DNA of 64,000 nucleotides from Deinococcus aestuarii (GCF_018863415.1 NZ_JAHKSN010000025.1:1-64000), one strand, 5' to 3'; counted from the stretch's first letter, positions 1-12,999 are shown. Translations and numbers: made by a program. The notes: a model not told the origin generated them from the sequence alone.

Positions 1-49
1 AGGTCTCGGGGTACACCCCGGTCCGCCGCTTGAACTGCTGACGGTTCAT
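1..49 (-). CDS. Transposase, N-terminal fragment (runs off the window)
   Basis: Reading leftwards from an ATG at 49, the frame stays open to the window edge and gives MNRQQFKRRTGVYPET. As I recall them, transposases in Deinococcus insertion sequences begin in this way (basic stretch, then TGVYPET before the helix-turn-helix), but only 16 residues are visible. The gene points away from the restriction gene at 120. If the call is right, an insertion sequence ends within roughly the first 100 bases. The family cannot be decided from this fragment, and a chance open frame is possible. Confidence 0.4.
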   Translation of the reverse strand, partial: MNRQQFKRRTGVYPET

Positions 50-119
50 CTTTAGTGCCCGGTCCAGTCGCTCGTGTCCCACCCTGCCAGCTTAACCACC
101 CACTTTCGCAGGAGGTCTA

Positions 120-875
120 ATGTTGGAGCGGGAGGCGCTTGAGGCTGTTCGTCAAATCCTGGGCAGGATTCGGACCTCCACAGTTCGGCCTAAAGTTTTC
201 GTGTTGCCTTGGTCACTTCTTGGTCAGTGGGGTTTTGAGGCGGGGATTCGCGCCCAGCTCCCTCCTACGCAAGCGAGCTTTCCCGAGGTCCTTATCAGTC
301 AAGTGTGTACGATCAGCAGCGGTGGAACTCCGCCGCGGTATCGGAAAGATTATTTCGGCGGGCCGATACCCTGGGTCAAGACCACCGAGGTCAGGGATGC
401 GGTTATTGAAGGAACTGAGGAGACTTTGACCGAAGCAGGACTTCAGAGCAGCAGTGCTCGGGTCTACCCTCAAGGAAGTCTGATCGTTGCAATGTACGGT
501 CAGGGTGCCACACGGGGCCGCACTGCGAAGCTCGGAATCGAAGCCGCAACAAATCAGGCATGTGCCGTACTGACCAACTTTGACTCCCGCATCGAGCCTG
601 ATTACTTATGGGTCTACTTGATGAGCGAGTACGAACACCTGCGCGCACTTGCAAGCGGCAACAACCAACCCAACCTGAATGCTGGGATGATCGCCACTTA
701 TCCTCTCCCCCTCCCACCGCTCGATGTTCAGCGGGAGCTGGTGGCGCGGGTGGCAGAGGCAAGGGCAGAGGCGGGACGGCTGCGCAAAGAGGCACGTCGG
801 CTGCGCGAGGAGACGCGGGCGGAGGTGGAGGCCATGATTCTCGGTACGGGGTTGGCGGCGACGGCAGACTCCTGA
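120..875 (+). CDS. Type I restriction-modification specificity subunit (HsdS-like, single target-recognition domain)
   Basis: HsdS subunits choose the DNA sequence methylated or cut by a type I restriction complex. Residues about 55-210 form one target-recognition domain: a SSGGTPPR motif, FGGPIPWVKTTEV, an IVAMYG segment, the AATNQAC motif, and a closing PLPLPPLDVQ. Residues 210-245 form a charged helical, probably coiled-coil tail rich in Ala, Arg and Glu. At 251 residues it is about half a normal two-domain HsdS, so it would have to dimerise or is a remnant. The start is set by AGGAGG just upstream of the ATG. No hsdM or hsdR is visible. The first 50 residues do not resemble the family and may reflect rearrangement beside the insertion sequence. 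Confidence 0.8.
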   Translation: MLEREALEAVRQILGRIRTSTVRPKVFVLPWSLLGQWGFEAGIRAQLPPTQASFPEVLISQVCTISSGGTPPRYRKDYFGGPIPWVKTTEVRDAVIEGTEETLTEAGLQSSSARVYPQGSLIVAMYGQGATRGRTAKLGIEAATNQACAVLTNFDSRIEPDYLWVYLMSEYEHLRALASGNNQPNLNAGMIATYPLPLPPLDVQRELVARVAEARAEAGRLRKEARRLREETRAEVEAMILGTGLAATADS

Positions 876-987
876 TCTCGGTTTTTCCAGGGATGAGGCC
901 ACGCACGGCCGAGGCAGGCAGTGCTTGACCCTGGTACCCTTTCCTTTGGTGCGGGACTCATCGCGTTCATCTCCGTTTCGCGGCGCC

Positions 988-2031
988 TCACCCCGCGTGG
1001 GCGGTCTCCCGGGTCCGTGGGGGCACGTCCATCAAGGCGACGACCAGGGCGTGCGGGAGGGTGAGGGCGGCGATCAGGGCGAGGTAGAGCGCGGTGAAGG
1101 TCTCGACCGACGCCACCCGCGGCGCCGCCCACAGGTACAGCCCCCCCAGCATCCCGAGCGCGGCGAGCGTGATGGGTAGCAGGTCTGCGGCCAGACGCGG
1201 GGCCCCACGGCGGGAGGGGTGTCGCGCCTGCCCCGTTCCCAGCGCGAGCAGCCGCCCGAGGTGACGCCACGCGTGCCACAGGGTGAAATACACCCCGATG
1301 CTCAGCGGCGCGGGCACGGTCAGGAACAGGAGGAGGAGCAGCGCCGCCTCCGCCAGTTCCAGGGCACGGCGCCCGGGCGAGGCGGCCCGCAGCGTGTCGA
1401 GGGCGTAGAGGGCCAGCAGTCCGGCCAGCCCGAGGGTGAGGAGCGTCCGCACGTCGGGCGGGAGGAGCGCGGCCACTTCGACCTGCCCCCCGAAGGCCAG
1501 GGCCGCCCCGCGCGCCAGCCGCTCGAAGTCCCCCGTGAACGCCAGCAGCGGCACCAGGATCGGGAGGCTGCCCCGGGCCAGGAGCGCCAGCGGGGCACTC
1601 CAGCGCGCCGGGCGCCGCCGCCCCAGCCCCGCCTCCAGGAAGTGCAGGTCGCCCTGCCCCCAGTGCAGCGCCGAGACCAGCAGGAAGACCCACAGGGCGG
1701 GCAGGGGGGCGAACCTCCACGCGAGCAGGTACAGACCGGCCAGGGCGGCGTACAGGACGCAGTACAGCACGACCCAGCGGGGCCGCCTGCCCCACGCCCA
1801 GCCCAGCCGCCCGGGGACGAGGTGGTCGAGGGCCCCGTGGGGCAGGCCGAACAGGACCACGCTGAGGAGCAGGGGCACGAAGATGAAACGCTCCAGCAGG
1901 TGCGGGGCGGTCCACCAGCCGAGCAGCAGCGCGCCCACGGCGGCCCACGGCAGCGTGACGAGGGCCAGCGGGACGGACGCGGGACGTGCTCCGGCGACGG
2001 GCGTGGCGCGGGGTTCGAGGATGTTCAACAT
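988..2031 (-). CDS. blh: Brp/Blh-family beta-carotene 15,15'-dioxygenase
   Basis: Blh enzymes cleave beta-carotene centrally to retinal, the chromophore of microbial rhodopsins. The 347-residue protein is a multi-helix membrane protein with the family's histidine motifs: LPHGALDH (about 63-70), HWGQGDLHF (123-131), HAWRH (253-257) and LPHALVVALMD (325-335). These histidines are the likely iron ligands. The ATG at 2031 is preferred over the one at 2049 because a GAAGGAGG ribosome-binding site lies 5 bases before it. The gene is divergent from lysY and stands alone. No rhodopsin gene is in the window, so retinal use must be elsewhere, or the substrate may be another carotenoid. Confidence 0.85.
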   Translation of the reverse strand: MLNILEPRATPVAGARPASVPLALVTLPWAAVGALLLGWWTAPHLLERFIFVPLLLSVVLFGLPHGALDHLVPGRLGWAWGRRPRWVVLYCVLYAALAGLYLLAWRFAPLPALWVFLLVSALHWGQGDLHFLEAGLGRRRPARWSAPLALLARGSLPILVPLLAFTGDFERLARGAALAFGGQVEVAALLPPDVRTLLTLGLAGLLALYALDTLRAASPGRRALELAEAALLLLLFLTVPAPLSIGVYFTLWHAWRHLGRLLALGTGQARHPSRRGAPRLAADLLPITLAALGMLGGLYLWAAPRVASVETFTALYLALIAALTLPHALVVALMDVPPRTRETAHAG

Positions 2032-2201
2032 GAGGCCCTCCTTCGTCATGGGCCGGGCGTTGGCGGCGGGCGGCGGGACCGCCGGGCACGGGGGGCGAGA
2101 AGCCCGCGCCCAGGTCGGGTGTTCGGGTGGAGAAGGGGCGAGGGTGGGCGGCGGGGTGTGCAGGAGGCAGTGACACGCCCTTCCTAGCAGACGGCAACTG
2201 A

Positions 2202-3290
<1,089 letters not shown>

Positions 3291-3363
3291 GCGTCGGTGT
3301 TTCAGGCGCGGGGGGTGGCTTCGTTCGGTCCTCCCGCCGGACCGCTGCTCTAGCCTGGAGGGG

Positions 3364-4895
<1,532 letters not shown>

Positions 4896-4899
<4 letters not shown>

Positions 4900-5282
4900 A
4901 CCCCGTTGCGGGACTGCGGTGACACCACGTTCTCGGGGCCGGGACGCGGTGCAGTGGGACGCCGGAACACCGCGATCAGGAGGAGCACCCAGGCGGCCGC
5001 GTGCAGGAGGGTGCTCGCCACCCCGGTGACGGCGTAGACCACACCCATCTGGGTGGCGGTCAGCGCCTGCCGGACCGCCACGAACGGGAGAAGCGCGCTC
5101 ACCAGGGTCCCCGCGACGCCGAGCACCAGGAACAGCACGAGGGCGGCCAGCATCAGGCCGTAGCGGGCGGGGGCCTCGTCTCGGCGCCCCGCGGCGAGGA
5201 CGATCCCCACCACAAGGACGATCCACACCGGGGAGGCGACGGCCAGTTGGATCAGGAGACTGACCCAGGATGAACGCTCCAT
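4896..5282 (-). CDS. Small integral membrane protein, unknown function
   Basis: A 128-residue hydrophobic protein with about four predicted transmembrane helices: residues 6-28 (LLIQLAVASPVWIVLVVGIV), 40-62, 68-90 and 95-115. It has a short polar C-terminal tail. No family is recognised. The ATG at 5282 is chosen because AGAAGAGG sits a few bases upstream and the hydrophobic segment begins immediately after. It converges on and slightly overlaps the DUF4127 gene, and is divergent from the ROK kinase. Confidence 0.65.
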
Positions 5283-5417
5283 TGAAACCTCTTCTCTCGG
5301 GAGGGCGAAAAACGGCGCCGGGACGATCCGCCCAGGGCGTGGGCCCAGCCTATCAAGTGGCCCGCGCGCACCCCGCCTCCCCTCCTGTGCGGGCGCGCGA
5401 ACGGGGAGAATGGTCGC

Positions 5418-6326
5418 GTGACCTCCCTGCAAGACGGTGCCGCCCCACCCCTCCTCGCCCTCGACATCGGGGGCACGTCCATCCGCGCCGCGCTGATCGA
5501 GGACGGGCGGGTCACCGGACGGCACGAGACCCATACGCCGAAGCCCGCCTTCCCGGACGCCGTGATCGCCGCCGCGCTCGGCCTCGCCGCGCCCCTCGTC
5601 CCGCAAGCCTCGGCCCTCGGTGTGGCCTGCGCGGGGGCAACCGCCGGGGGACGGGTGACCGCCACCGCCGCCCACACCTTCCCCAGCTGGACCGACATTC
5701 CCCTCGCCGAACGGTTGGGAACTGGCCTCGGTCTCCCCTGCGCGGTCCTGAACGACGCCCGCGCCGCCGCCTGGGGCGAGTTCGCCGCCGGGGCGGGCCG
5801 CGGGGCGGGCGAGTTCATGTTCATCACCGTCAGCACGGGAGTGGGGGCGGGCCTCGTGCTGGGCGGGCGGCTGCACCTCGCCGCAAACGGGCTGGACGCC
5901 GAGCTGGGCTTCGTCTCCGTACCTGCCGCGTGGTCACCCGGAATGGAAGTCCCGGCGCTGGGTCCCCTCGGCCCGCTGGAGTTCGAGACGAGCGGCACGG
6001 CGCTGAACGAGCGGGCCCGCTTGCTCGGCCACCCGGATGCCCGCGCCCTGTGTGACGCCGCCGAGGCCGGGGACGCCGTGGCCGACACCGCCTACACTCA
6101 CTCCGCCGCCCGCATCGCCTGGAAGATCGCCGACGTGGCCGCGCTGCTGGGGGTGACTCGGGTAGCTCTGGGCGGCAGCGTGGGCCTGCGCCCCGGGTAT
6201 CTCGCCCGCGTGCAGGAAGCCCTCGCCCACTTCCCCGCCCGCTACCGCCCCGAGGTCGTCCACGCCGAGCTGGGGGCGGACGCGGGGCTGATCGGCGCGG
6301 CGCTGTGGGCCCGGGGGCAGGGTTAG
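5418..6326 (+). CDS. ROK family sugar kinase / glucokinase-like protein
   Basis: ROK proteins phosphorylate glucose, N-acetylmannosamine and related sugars. The 302-residue protein has the phosphate-1 loop LALDIGGTSIRAALIE (13-28), LNDARAAAWGE with the catalytic-type Asp (about 112-122), the phosphate-2 segment TVSTGVGAGLVL (about 137-148) and a C-terminal VALGGSVGL adenosine motif. The usual zinc-binding cysteine cluster is absent (the region reads AELGFVSVPA), so substrate preference is uncertain and it may be a divergent ROK kinase. The GTG start is set by a GAGAAT box six bases upstream. Its stop overlaps the convergent tspO gene by four bases. Confidence 0.82.
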   Translation: MTSLQDGAAPPLLALDIGGTSIRAALIEDGRVTGRHETHTPKPAFPDAVIAAALGLAAPLVPQASALGVACAGATAGGRVTATAAHTFPSWTDIPLAERLGTGLGLPCAVLNDARAAAWGEFAAGAGRGAGEFMFITVSTGVGAGLVLGGRLHLAANGLDAELGFVSVPAAWSPGMEVPALGPLGPLEFETSGTALNERARLLGHPDARALCDAAEAGDAVADTAYTHSAARIAWKIADVAALLGVTRVALGGSVGLRPGYLARVQEALAHFPARYRPEVVHAELGADAGLIGAALWARGQG

Positions 6327-6850
6327 TCGCGGCGGCTCAGGAACTCGTCGCGGTTGTGCCGGGCCACCCAGGCCGAGACGGAGGTGGCGAGCAGCAGCCA
6401 CAGGACCCGCGGCAGGATCAGCAGACCCGCCCGGCGGTCCACCCTCAGGCTGTAGACGAGGCTTCCGACCCCCACGGTGAGGCCCGCCGCCGTGTCCGCG
6501 GCCCCCAGCACCGGGCTCCTCAACCCGAAATACAGGGTGTTGAAGGCCGCGAACAGCACCCAGCCGCCGCCTTCGAGCGCGTAAACCCGGCGGTGGTCCC
6601 CGGTCTGCTCCGGATCGTTGGCGATCCGTGCCAGGGCCATCAGCGACGTGACGTTGAGAAAGAGCCACATCGGCGGGAACAGCCAGTCGGGCGGGGCGAC
6701 GGCGGGCCGCTCGAAGTCGTTGTAAAACGCCTCGTCACCCCCCACGCCAGCGGGAAGGACACTCACGGCGTTGGCGGCGGCAAAGATGCCCAGGGCGTGC
6801 CACCAGCGGAACCGGGGGGCGGATCGGGAACGGGCTGAGGTCGTCACCAT
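6323..6850 (-). CDS. TspO/MBR family membrane protein
   Basis: TspO proteins are five-helix membrane proteins that bind porphyrins and affect stress responses. The 175 residues show the family pattern: FERPAVAPPDWLFPPMW (about 47-63), a conserved NTLYFGLRSP (around 105-114), and five hydrophobic segments ending in SVSAWVARHN. The start ATG has a strong AGGAGG upstream. It follows the TetR gene by 61 bases on the same strand, so the two probably form an operon and tspO is the likely regulated gene. Confidence 0.78.
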   Translation of the reverse strand: MVTTSARSRSAPRFRWWHALGIFAAANAVSVLPAGVGGDEAFYNDFERPAVAPPDWLFPPMWLFLNVTSLMALARIANDPEQTGDHRRVYALEGGGWVLFAAFNTLYFGLRSPVLGAADTAAGLTVGVGSLVYSLRVDRRAGLLILPRVLWLLLATSVSAWVARHNRDEFLSRRD

Positions 6851-6911
6851 GAACCTCCTGGGAACAAGGGCTTCGATGGAACGCTCGTCGGGTAGGTTTT
6901 CGGAAGGAGGA

Positions 6912-7490
6912 TCAGGCGCCGAGGCCGTCGATCAGGAGGGCCACGATCCAGGTCGCCAGGTCGGCGTCCCGCGGCGTTTCCCCTCCCGAGCCCATCTCGG
7001 AGATCAGGTCGAGGAAGGCCCAGGCGCTGCGCCCGGCGTCGTGGGGCCGCAATTCGCCCGAGGCCACGCCGTCTTCCATCACCTGGCGAATGTAGAGGTG
7101 GTTCAGGCGGAAGAAGTGGTCGAAGACGCGGTTCTGGTGCTCCTGGGACAGGAACCGCAGGGCGTCGCGCACCATCCGCCCCGTCTGCACCGGGCCGGAA
7201 AAGACGTAGGTAGCGATGGCGCTCAGCCGGGCGCGGGCGGTCGGGTGGTTCCGGATCACCTCCGCAAACCCGGCGGCGTCGCGCTCGATGGCCCGCCCGG
7301 CGATGTCGAGAACGATCTGTTCCTTGCCCCCCGGAAAGTGGTGGTACAGGCTCGCCTTGCGAACCCCCACCCGGTCGGCCACCGCGTCCATCGAAACCCC
7401 GAGGTAGCCGTATTCGTGCAGCAGCGCGCTGGCCGCTGCAAGCACCAGTTCGCGCGTGTCTCGGGCGTCTTCCTTGCGCGGGCGCGGCAT
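6912..7490 (-). CDS. TetR/AcrR family transcriptional regulator
   Basis: A 192-residue one-component repressor. The N-terminal helix-turn-helix runs to about residue 50: LVLAAASALLHEYGYLGVS, then AVADRVGVRKASLYHHF, the classic TetR recognition helix. The rest is a helical ligand-binding domain of no recognised specificity. The ATG at 7490 is preferred over a TTG at 7499 because a TAGGGT box lies eight bases before it (leaderless start). The gene is divergent from pruA across about 290 bases containing a perfect 14-base palindrome, the probable operator, and leads into tspO. Confidence 0.88.
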   Translation of the reverse strand: MPRPRKEDARDTRELVLAAASALLHEYGYLGVSMDAVADRVGVRKASLYHHFPGGKEQIVLDIAGRAIERDAAGFAEVIRNHPTARARLSAIATYVFSGPVQTGRMVRDALRFLSQEHQNRVFDHFFRLNHLYIRQVMEDGVASGELRPHDAGRSAWAFLDLISEMGSGGETPRDADLATWIVALLIDGLGA

Positions 7491-7553
7491 AGGCTTCAAC
7501 CCTAACCGTTCCCACAGGCCACCAGACGGCCCTCAGAGCCTCACCTCCTTTAC

Positions 7554-7567
7554 CTACCAATTGGTAG
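7554..7567. promoter_or_regulatory. Putative TetR operator (perfect palindrome)
   Basis: CTACCAATTGGTAG is a perfect 14-base palindrome in the intergenic region, about 65 bases upstream of the tetR start. Its AT-rich centre stands out in this GC-rich sequence. Size and symmetry fit TetR-dimer operators. It could govern tetR-tspO and possibly the divergent pruA. Confidence 0.6.
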
Positions 7568-7783
7568 TTTATGGGAGTTGGTCCCCGGGGACTGTGTGGG
7601 GCGCACATGATCAGGGGGAACCGAGGCGTTCGCTCCGGTTGAGGCTTTGCACCTGTAAAGTCGGCGGCGTCTCTCCGCCCTTCAACCTCCTCCGGGGAGC
7701 GTCATTTTTTGCCGTCTGACAGCGACTTTACCCCTCCTCGCGCGCCGTGTTAGCCTCACCTCGACCACAAGGAGGCAGGGCCG

Positions 7784-9361
<1,578 letters not shown>

Positions 9362-9362
9362 C

Positions 9363-9716
9363 TTAGCGGCGGGAGGAGGTCTGCAACCACGCCCGGGCCT
9401 CCTCCTCGGTGTGGACGAAGCGAATCGCGTTATGAGCCCTGTGTTCATAGGCCAATTCGGCGAAGCGTTCGCCGTGTGCGCCGAAATCCGGCAGGACCAG
9501 CGCGACCCGAATGCGGTAGTTCGTAAACTTCTGGAACGCCTCGCCCGCCAGCCCACTTCGCAGGCGGAAGAACTCGGGGGACAGGTCGGCTTCGGTCAGG
9601 ATCAGGCCGTCTGCACCGAACGCCGCGCCCAGCACCTCGTTCACGTCCGCCAGCGTCCGCAGCGAGACACCCAGTTCGCCCGCCGTCCTGATTCGGGGAA
9701 ATTCATCTGCCGTCAT
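9363..9716 (-). CDS. DUF4180 domain protein
   Basis: A 117-residue soluble protein resembling the uncharacterised DUF4180 family: an N-terminal segment followed by GLILTEADLSPEFFRLRSGLAGE, KFTNYRIRVALVLPDF, and a terminal FVHTEEEARAWL, an SpoIIAA/STAS-like alpha-beta order. The function is unknown. A TAGGTT box six bases before the ATG indicates a leaderless start. It is convergent with pruA, with a two-base gap. Confidence 0.7.
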   Translation of the reverse strand: MTADEFPRIRTAGELGVSLRTLADVNEVLGAAFGADGLILTEADLSPEFFRLRSGLAGEAFQKFTNYRIRVALVLPDFGAHGERFAELAYEHRAHNAIRFVHTEEEARAWLQTSSRR

Positions 9717-9759
9717 TCCTGCAACCTAACAGAGCCTCCTCTTCTGCAAAACTACGCCC

Positions 9760-10262
<503 letters not shown>

Positions 10263-10269
<7 letters not shown>

Positions 10270-10760
10270 GGGAGCCGTCAGCGGTCAGCTCTCAGCCGTC
10301 AGCCTTCGGGAAGGCGGTCGGGAACCTATTTCCCGGCGGTCCGGCGAACGTCTCGTGGGAGCGGGCGCTGGAGGGGCTGGGGGCGGAGGACGCGGGGCAC
10401 GTGCCGCCGGGGTTGCCTCATTCGGTGGCGCAGATCGTCGCGCACGTGGCCTTCTGGCAGGACTTCCTGCTGGAGGAGGCGGGGGGAGGCGCCCCGGTCC
10501 GACCCGAGCACGCGGCGGGCGGCTGGCCCGCGCCGGGACCGTGGGAGGAGGAGCGGGCCCAGCTCCTCGCGGGGCAGGGGCGGTTGCGGGTGCTGGCGCG
10601 TGACCCGGCCTTCACCTCCGGCTTGACCCATGAGGGTCACCCCTGGGCCGCGATGCTCGCCACCTTCGCGGGGCACGGCCTCTACCACCTCGGGCAGGTC
10701 GTGACCATCCGGCAGGCGCTCGGGCTGTGGCCGCCGCCGAGCGGGGGGGACACATGGTGA
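10263..10760 (+). CDS. DinB/YfiT-like protein (second of a tandem pair)
   Basis: A 165-residue paralogue of the preceding gene: LPHSVAQIVAHVAFWQDF and GHGLYHLGQVVTIRQALG carry the same histidine positions, and both proteins end in nearly the same PPP/PPS-GGDTW. The start is taken as GTG at 10263, overlapping the upstream stop. Residues 5-13 (PSAVSSQPS) are encoded by a dispersed DNA repeat (10277-10302), not by DinB homology, so the N-terminus is a repeat-derived extension. If the true start were further downstream the protein would lose only this extension. Confidence 0.75.
10277..10302 (+). repeat. Dispersed short repeat, family A, copy 1
   Basis: A 26-base element made of GTCAGC/CTCAGC words, identical to 10768-10793. 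Related copies, some inverted, are at 11649-11677, 24237-24264 and 37181-37209. This copy lies inside the N-terminal coding region of the second DinB gene. It belongs to the general class of small dispersed repeats known in Deinococcus genomes. Confidence 0.8.
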
Positions 10761-11665
10761 GGGAGCGGTCAGCGGTCAGCTCTCAGCCGTCAGCAAGGGA
10801 CCTGACCCGGGCGCTCTCCGTCACCGAACTCAACGCCGGGGACTCCAGCCGCGCCTCGCACGTGTGGCGGGTGGAGTTGGCAGGGGGGCCGGTGATCGTG
10901 CGGCGCCCGTGGTGGACGACGCCCGACGTGAGCCCGTTCATGCTGGGACTGACGGGACTCTTCGGGACGGACCCGCGAGACCTGAGGGCGGTCTCGGCCA
11001 CCTACGGCTGCTGGCGGGAGGTCGGGGTGTGGGCCGTGCCGGAGGTGCTGGGGCAGGTGGACTTCCGGGGCAGTTCGGCCCTCGTCGTGGAGTTCGTGGA
11101 GGGCGGCCCGTCCCGTGAGCTGCCGGAGGCGGACGCGGCAGAGCTGGGGCGGCGGGTCGCGCGGGTGCACGCTCATGCCCTCGGTGCTTTCGGAGACGTG
11201 CCGGGACGGACCCGCTTCCCCCTGACCGAGTTCTACCCGCGCGCCCTGAGCGTCGTGCGCGAGGTCGCCGCCCACTTCGACCCGGACGCCTGGGCCCCCC
11301 ACTGGCCGGGGGCCGAGGCCGCCCTCACTGCCGCCCCCTCCCCCACCCGCGCCGTCCCCATGCTCCTCGACTGGGCGGGCTCGCAGTTCGTGTGGCGGGA
11401 GGGACAGCCCTTCGCCCTCGTGGACGTCGAGGCGTCGGCCCTCGCCCCGCCCGAACTCGACCTGTGCCTGTGGGAGTCGCTGCTGACCCCCGAAGGAGCG
11501 CAAGACTTCCGCGCCGGGTACGCCGAACGTCTCCCCTTCCCCGATCTCGATCCGCACCGCGCCGCCTGCCGCCTGATCCTGCGCGCAATGGAGGTCGAGG
11601 GCTCCCCACCCCTGCATGACTGGCTGGCCCTTCCGCCCCTCTTCTCCCTGACCGCTGAAAGCTGA
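10754..11665 (+). CDS. Aminoglycoside phosphotransferase-fold protein with altered catalytic motif
   Basis: A 303-residue protein with the APH/choline-kinase layout: a small N-lobe (VWRVELAGGPVIVRRPWW, about 36-53), a hinge near VVEFVEGG, and a C-lobe with MLLDWAGSQFVW followed by FALVDVE. The usual HGDxHxxN catalytic loop is changed: the His-Gly before Asp is Leu-Leu and the Asn is Gln. It may be a pseudokinase or use another chemistry. The ATG at 10754 overlaps the stop of the second DinB gene, so it is the third gene of an operon. Both its N-terminus and its last residues (LTAES) are encoded by family A repeats. Confidence 0.62.
   Translation: MVRERSAVSSQPSARDLTRALSVTELNAGDSSRASHVWRVELAGGPVIVRRPWWTTPDVSPFMLGLTGLFGTDPRDLRAVSATYGCWREVGVWAVPEVLGQVDFRGSSALVVEFVEGGPSRELPEADAAELGRRVARVHAHALGAFGDVPGRTRFPLTEFYPRALSVVREVAAHFDPDAWAPHWPGAEAALTAAPSPTRAVPMLLDWAGSQFVWREGQPFALVDVEASALAPPELDLCLWESLLTPEGAQDFRAGYAERLPFPDLDPHRAACRLILRAMEVEGSPPLHDWLALPPLFSLTAES
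10768..10793 (+). repeat. Dispersed short repeat, family A, copy 2
   Basis: Identical over 26 bases to 10277-10302. It sits at the same place relative to the preceding DinB stop, and the flanking sequence is similar, so it was probably duplicated together with the DinB gene. It encodes SAVSSQPS near the N-terminus of the kinase-fold protein. Confidence 0.8.
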
Positions 11666-11677
11666 CGGCTGACCGCT
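11649..11677 (-). repeat. Dispersed short repeat, family A, inverted copy 3
   Basis: The reverse complement is built of the same GGTCAGC / CGTCAGC / TTCAGC words as copies 1 and 2. It covers the stop codon of the kinase-fold gene and supplies its last residues. Confidence 0.7.
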
Positions 11678-11700
11678 CTCCCGCTTCCCCGAAAGGCCCC

Positions 11701-12999
11701 ATGACCCACCCCAGCAGCGTCTTCTACCGCTCCCGCCAGCCCTCCCCGACCGCCGTGCGCGGCGAGGGCGTCTATCTCTTCGACGCGGAGGGCAGGCGCT
11801 ACCTCGACGGCTCCTCGGGAGCGCTCGTCGCCAACGTCGGCCACGGTCGCCCGGAGGTCGGCGAGGCGATGGCGCGGCAGGCGCGGGAATTGCCCTTCGT
11901 CCACGGGTCGCAGTTCACCTCGCCCGTGCTGGAGGAGTACGCCACGCGGCTGATGGAGTTTCTGGGGCTGCCGGGATACCGCCTCTGGGCCGTGTCGGGC
12001 GGGTCGGAGGCGAACGAGAGCGCCATCAAGCTCGCGCGGCAGTACCACGTCGAGCGCGGCGAGCCGGGCCGGTACAGGGTGGTGACGCGCGTGCCGAGTT
12101 ACCACGGCGCCTCGCTGGGCGCGCTCGCGGCGAGCGGGATGGGCGCGCGGCGGGCCCTGTACGCCCCCCTGATAAAGGAATCGGCGTGGCCCAAGCTGCC
12201 CCGGCCCGACCCCACGCTGGGCGGCGAGGCCGACGCCGAACGGCTGCGGGCGGTGCTGGAGGAGGCGGGGCCTTCAAGTGTCGCGGCCTTCATCGCCGAG
12301 CCCGTGGTGGGGGCGTCGGACGCGGCGCTGGCCCCGAACCCCGGCTACCACGCGCGCATCGCCCAGATCTGCCGCGAGTACGGGGTCCTCTTCGTCGCCG
12401 ACGAGGTGATGAGCGGGATGGGCCGCTGCGGCGCTCCCCTGGCGGTGCGGCTGGGCGGGGAGGTCACGCCCGACCTCGTGGTTCTCGGCAAGGGGCTGGC
12501 CGCCGGGTACGCCCCCCTCGCCGGGCTCGCCGCGAGCGGGCACGTGTACGACACGGTGATGAACGGCTCGGGCGCCTTCAAGCACGGCTTCACCTACGCG
12601 GGCCACCCGGTCAGCGTGGCGGCGGGCCTCGCCGTGCTCGACATCGTGGAGCGGGAGGAGTTGGCGGAGCGGGCGCAGCGGCAGGGCGAGCGGCTGCTGG
12701 CGGGCCTGCGGGAGGTGCAGGCGCGGCACGGAACGGTGCTGGAGGCACGCGGCCACGGCCTCCTCCTCGGGCTGGTGCTGGGCGACCCGGCGACCGGGCG
12801 GGCGTTCGACACTCCGGGCATCGCGGCGCGGGTGGCGGCGGCGGCCCTGCGGCGCGGCCTGATCACCTACCCCGGCAGCGGCGCGCTGGACGGCACGCGC
12901 GGCGACCACCTCCTCCTCGGCCCGCCCCTGACGATCTCGGACGCCGAGGTGGACGAGCTGCTGGGGGCGCTGGACGGAGCACTGGGCGAGGTGGGTTAG
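11701..12999 (+). CDS. Class III (PLP-dependent) aminotransferase
   Basis: A 432-residue fold-type I aminotransferase of the class III group, which moves amino groups from omega-amino acids, diamines or beta-alanine-like donors. Visible are the N-terminal YLFDAEGRRYLDGSSG, the PLP-phosphate SGGSEANESAIKLARQYH (about 100-117), the ring-stacking Asp in LFVADEVMSGMGR (about 230-242) and the Schiff-base Lys in LVVLGKGLAAGYAPL (about 260-274). The substrate cannot be read from sequence. A GAAAGG site lies before the ATG. It follows the kinase-fold gene by 35 bases and ends four bases inside the convergent metallophosphoesterase. Confidence 0.85.
   Translation: MTHPSSVFYRSRQPSPTAVRGEGVYLFDAEGRRYLDGSSGALVANVGHGRPEVGEAMARQARELPFVHGSQFTSPVLEEYATRLMEFLGLPGYRLWAVSGGSEANESAIKLARQYHVERGEPGRYRVVTRVPSYHGASLGALAASGMGARRALYAPLIKESAWPKLPRPDPTLGGEADAERLRAVLEEAGPSSVAAFIAEPVVGASDAALAPNPGYHARIAQICREYGVLFVADEVMSGMGRCGAPLAVRLGGEVTPDLVVLGKGLAAGYAPLAGLAASGHVYDTVMNGSGAFKHGFTYAGHPVSVAAGLAVLDIVEREELAERAQRQGERLLAGLREVQARHGTVLEARGHGLLLGLVLGDPATGRAFDTPGIAARVAAAALRRGLITYPGSGALDGTRGDHLLLGPPLTISDAEVDELLGALDGALGEVG

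Noticed and set aside
1219..2187. Long plus-strand frame rich in Gln, Arg and Glu opposite blh
   Set aside because: It is the complement of a clear enzyme gene; composition is that of a GC-rich shadow frame and it has no family motif.
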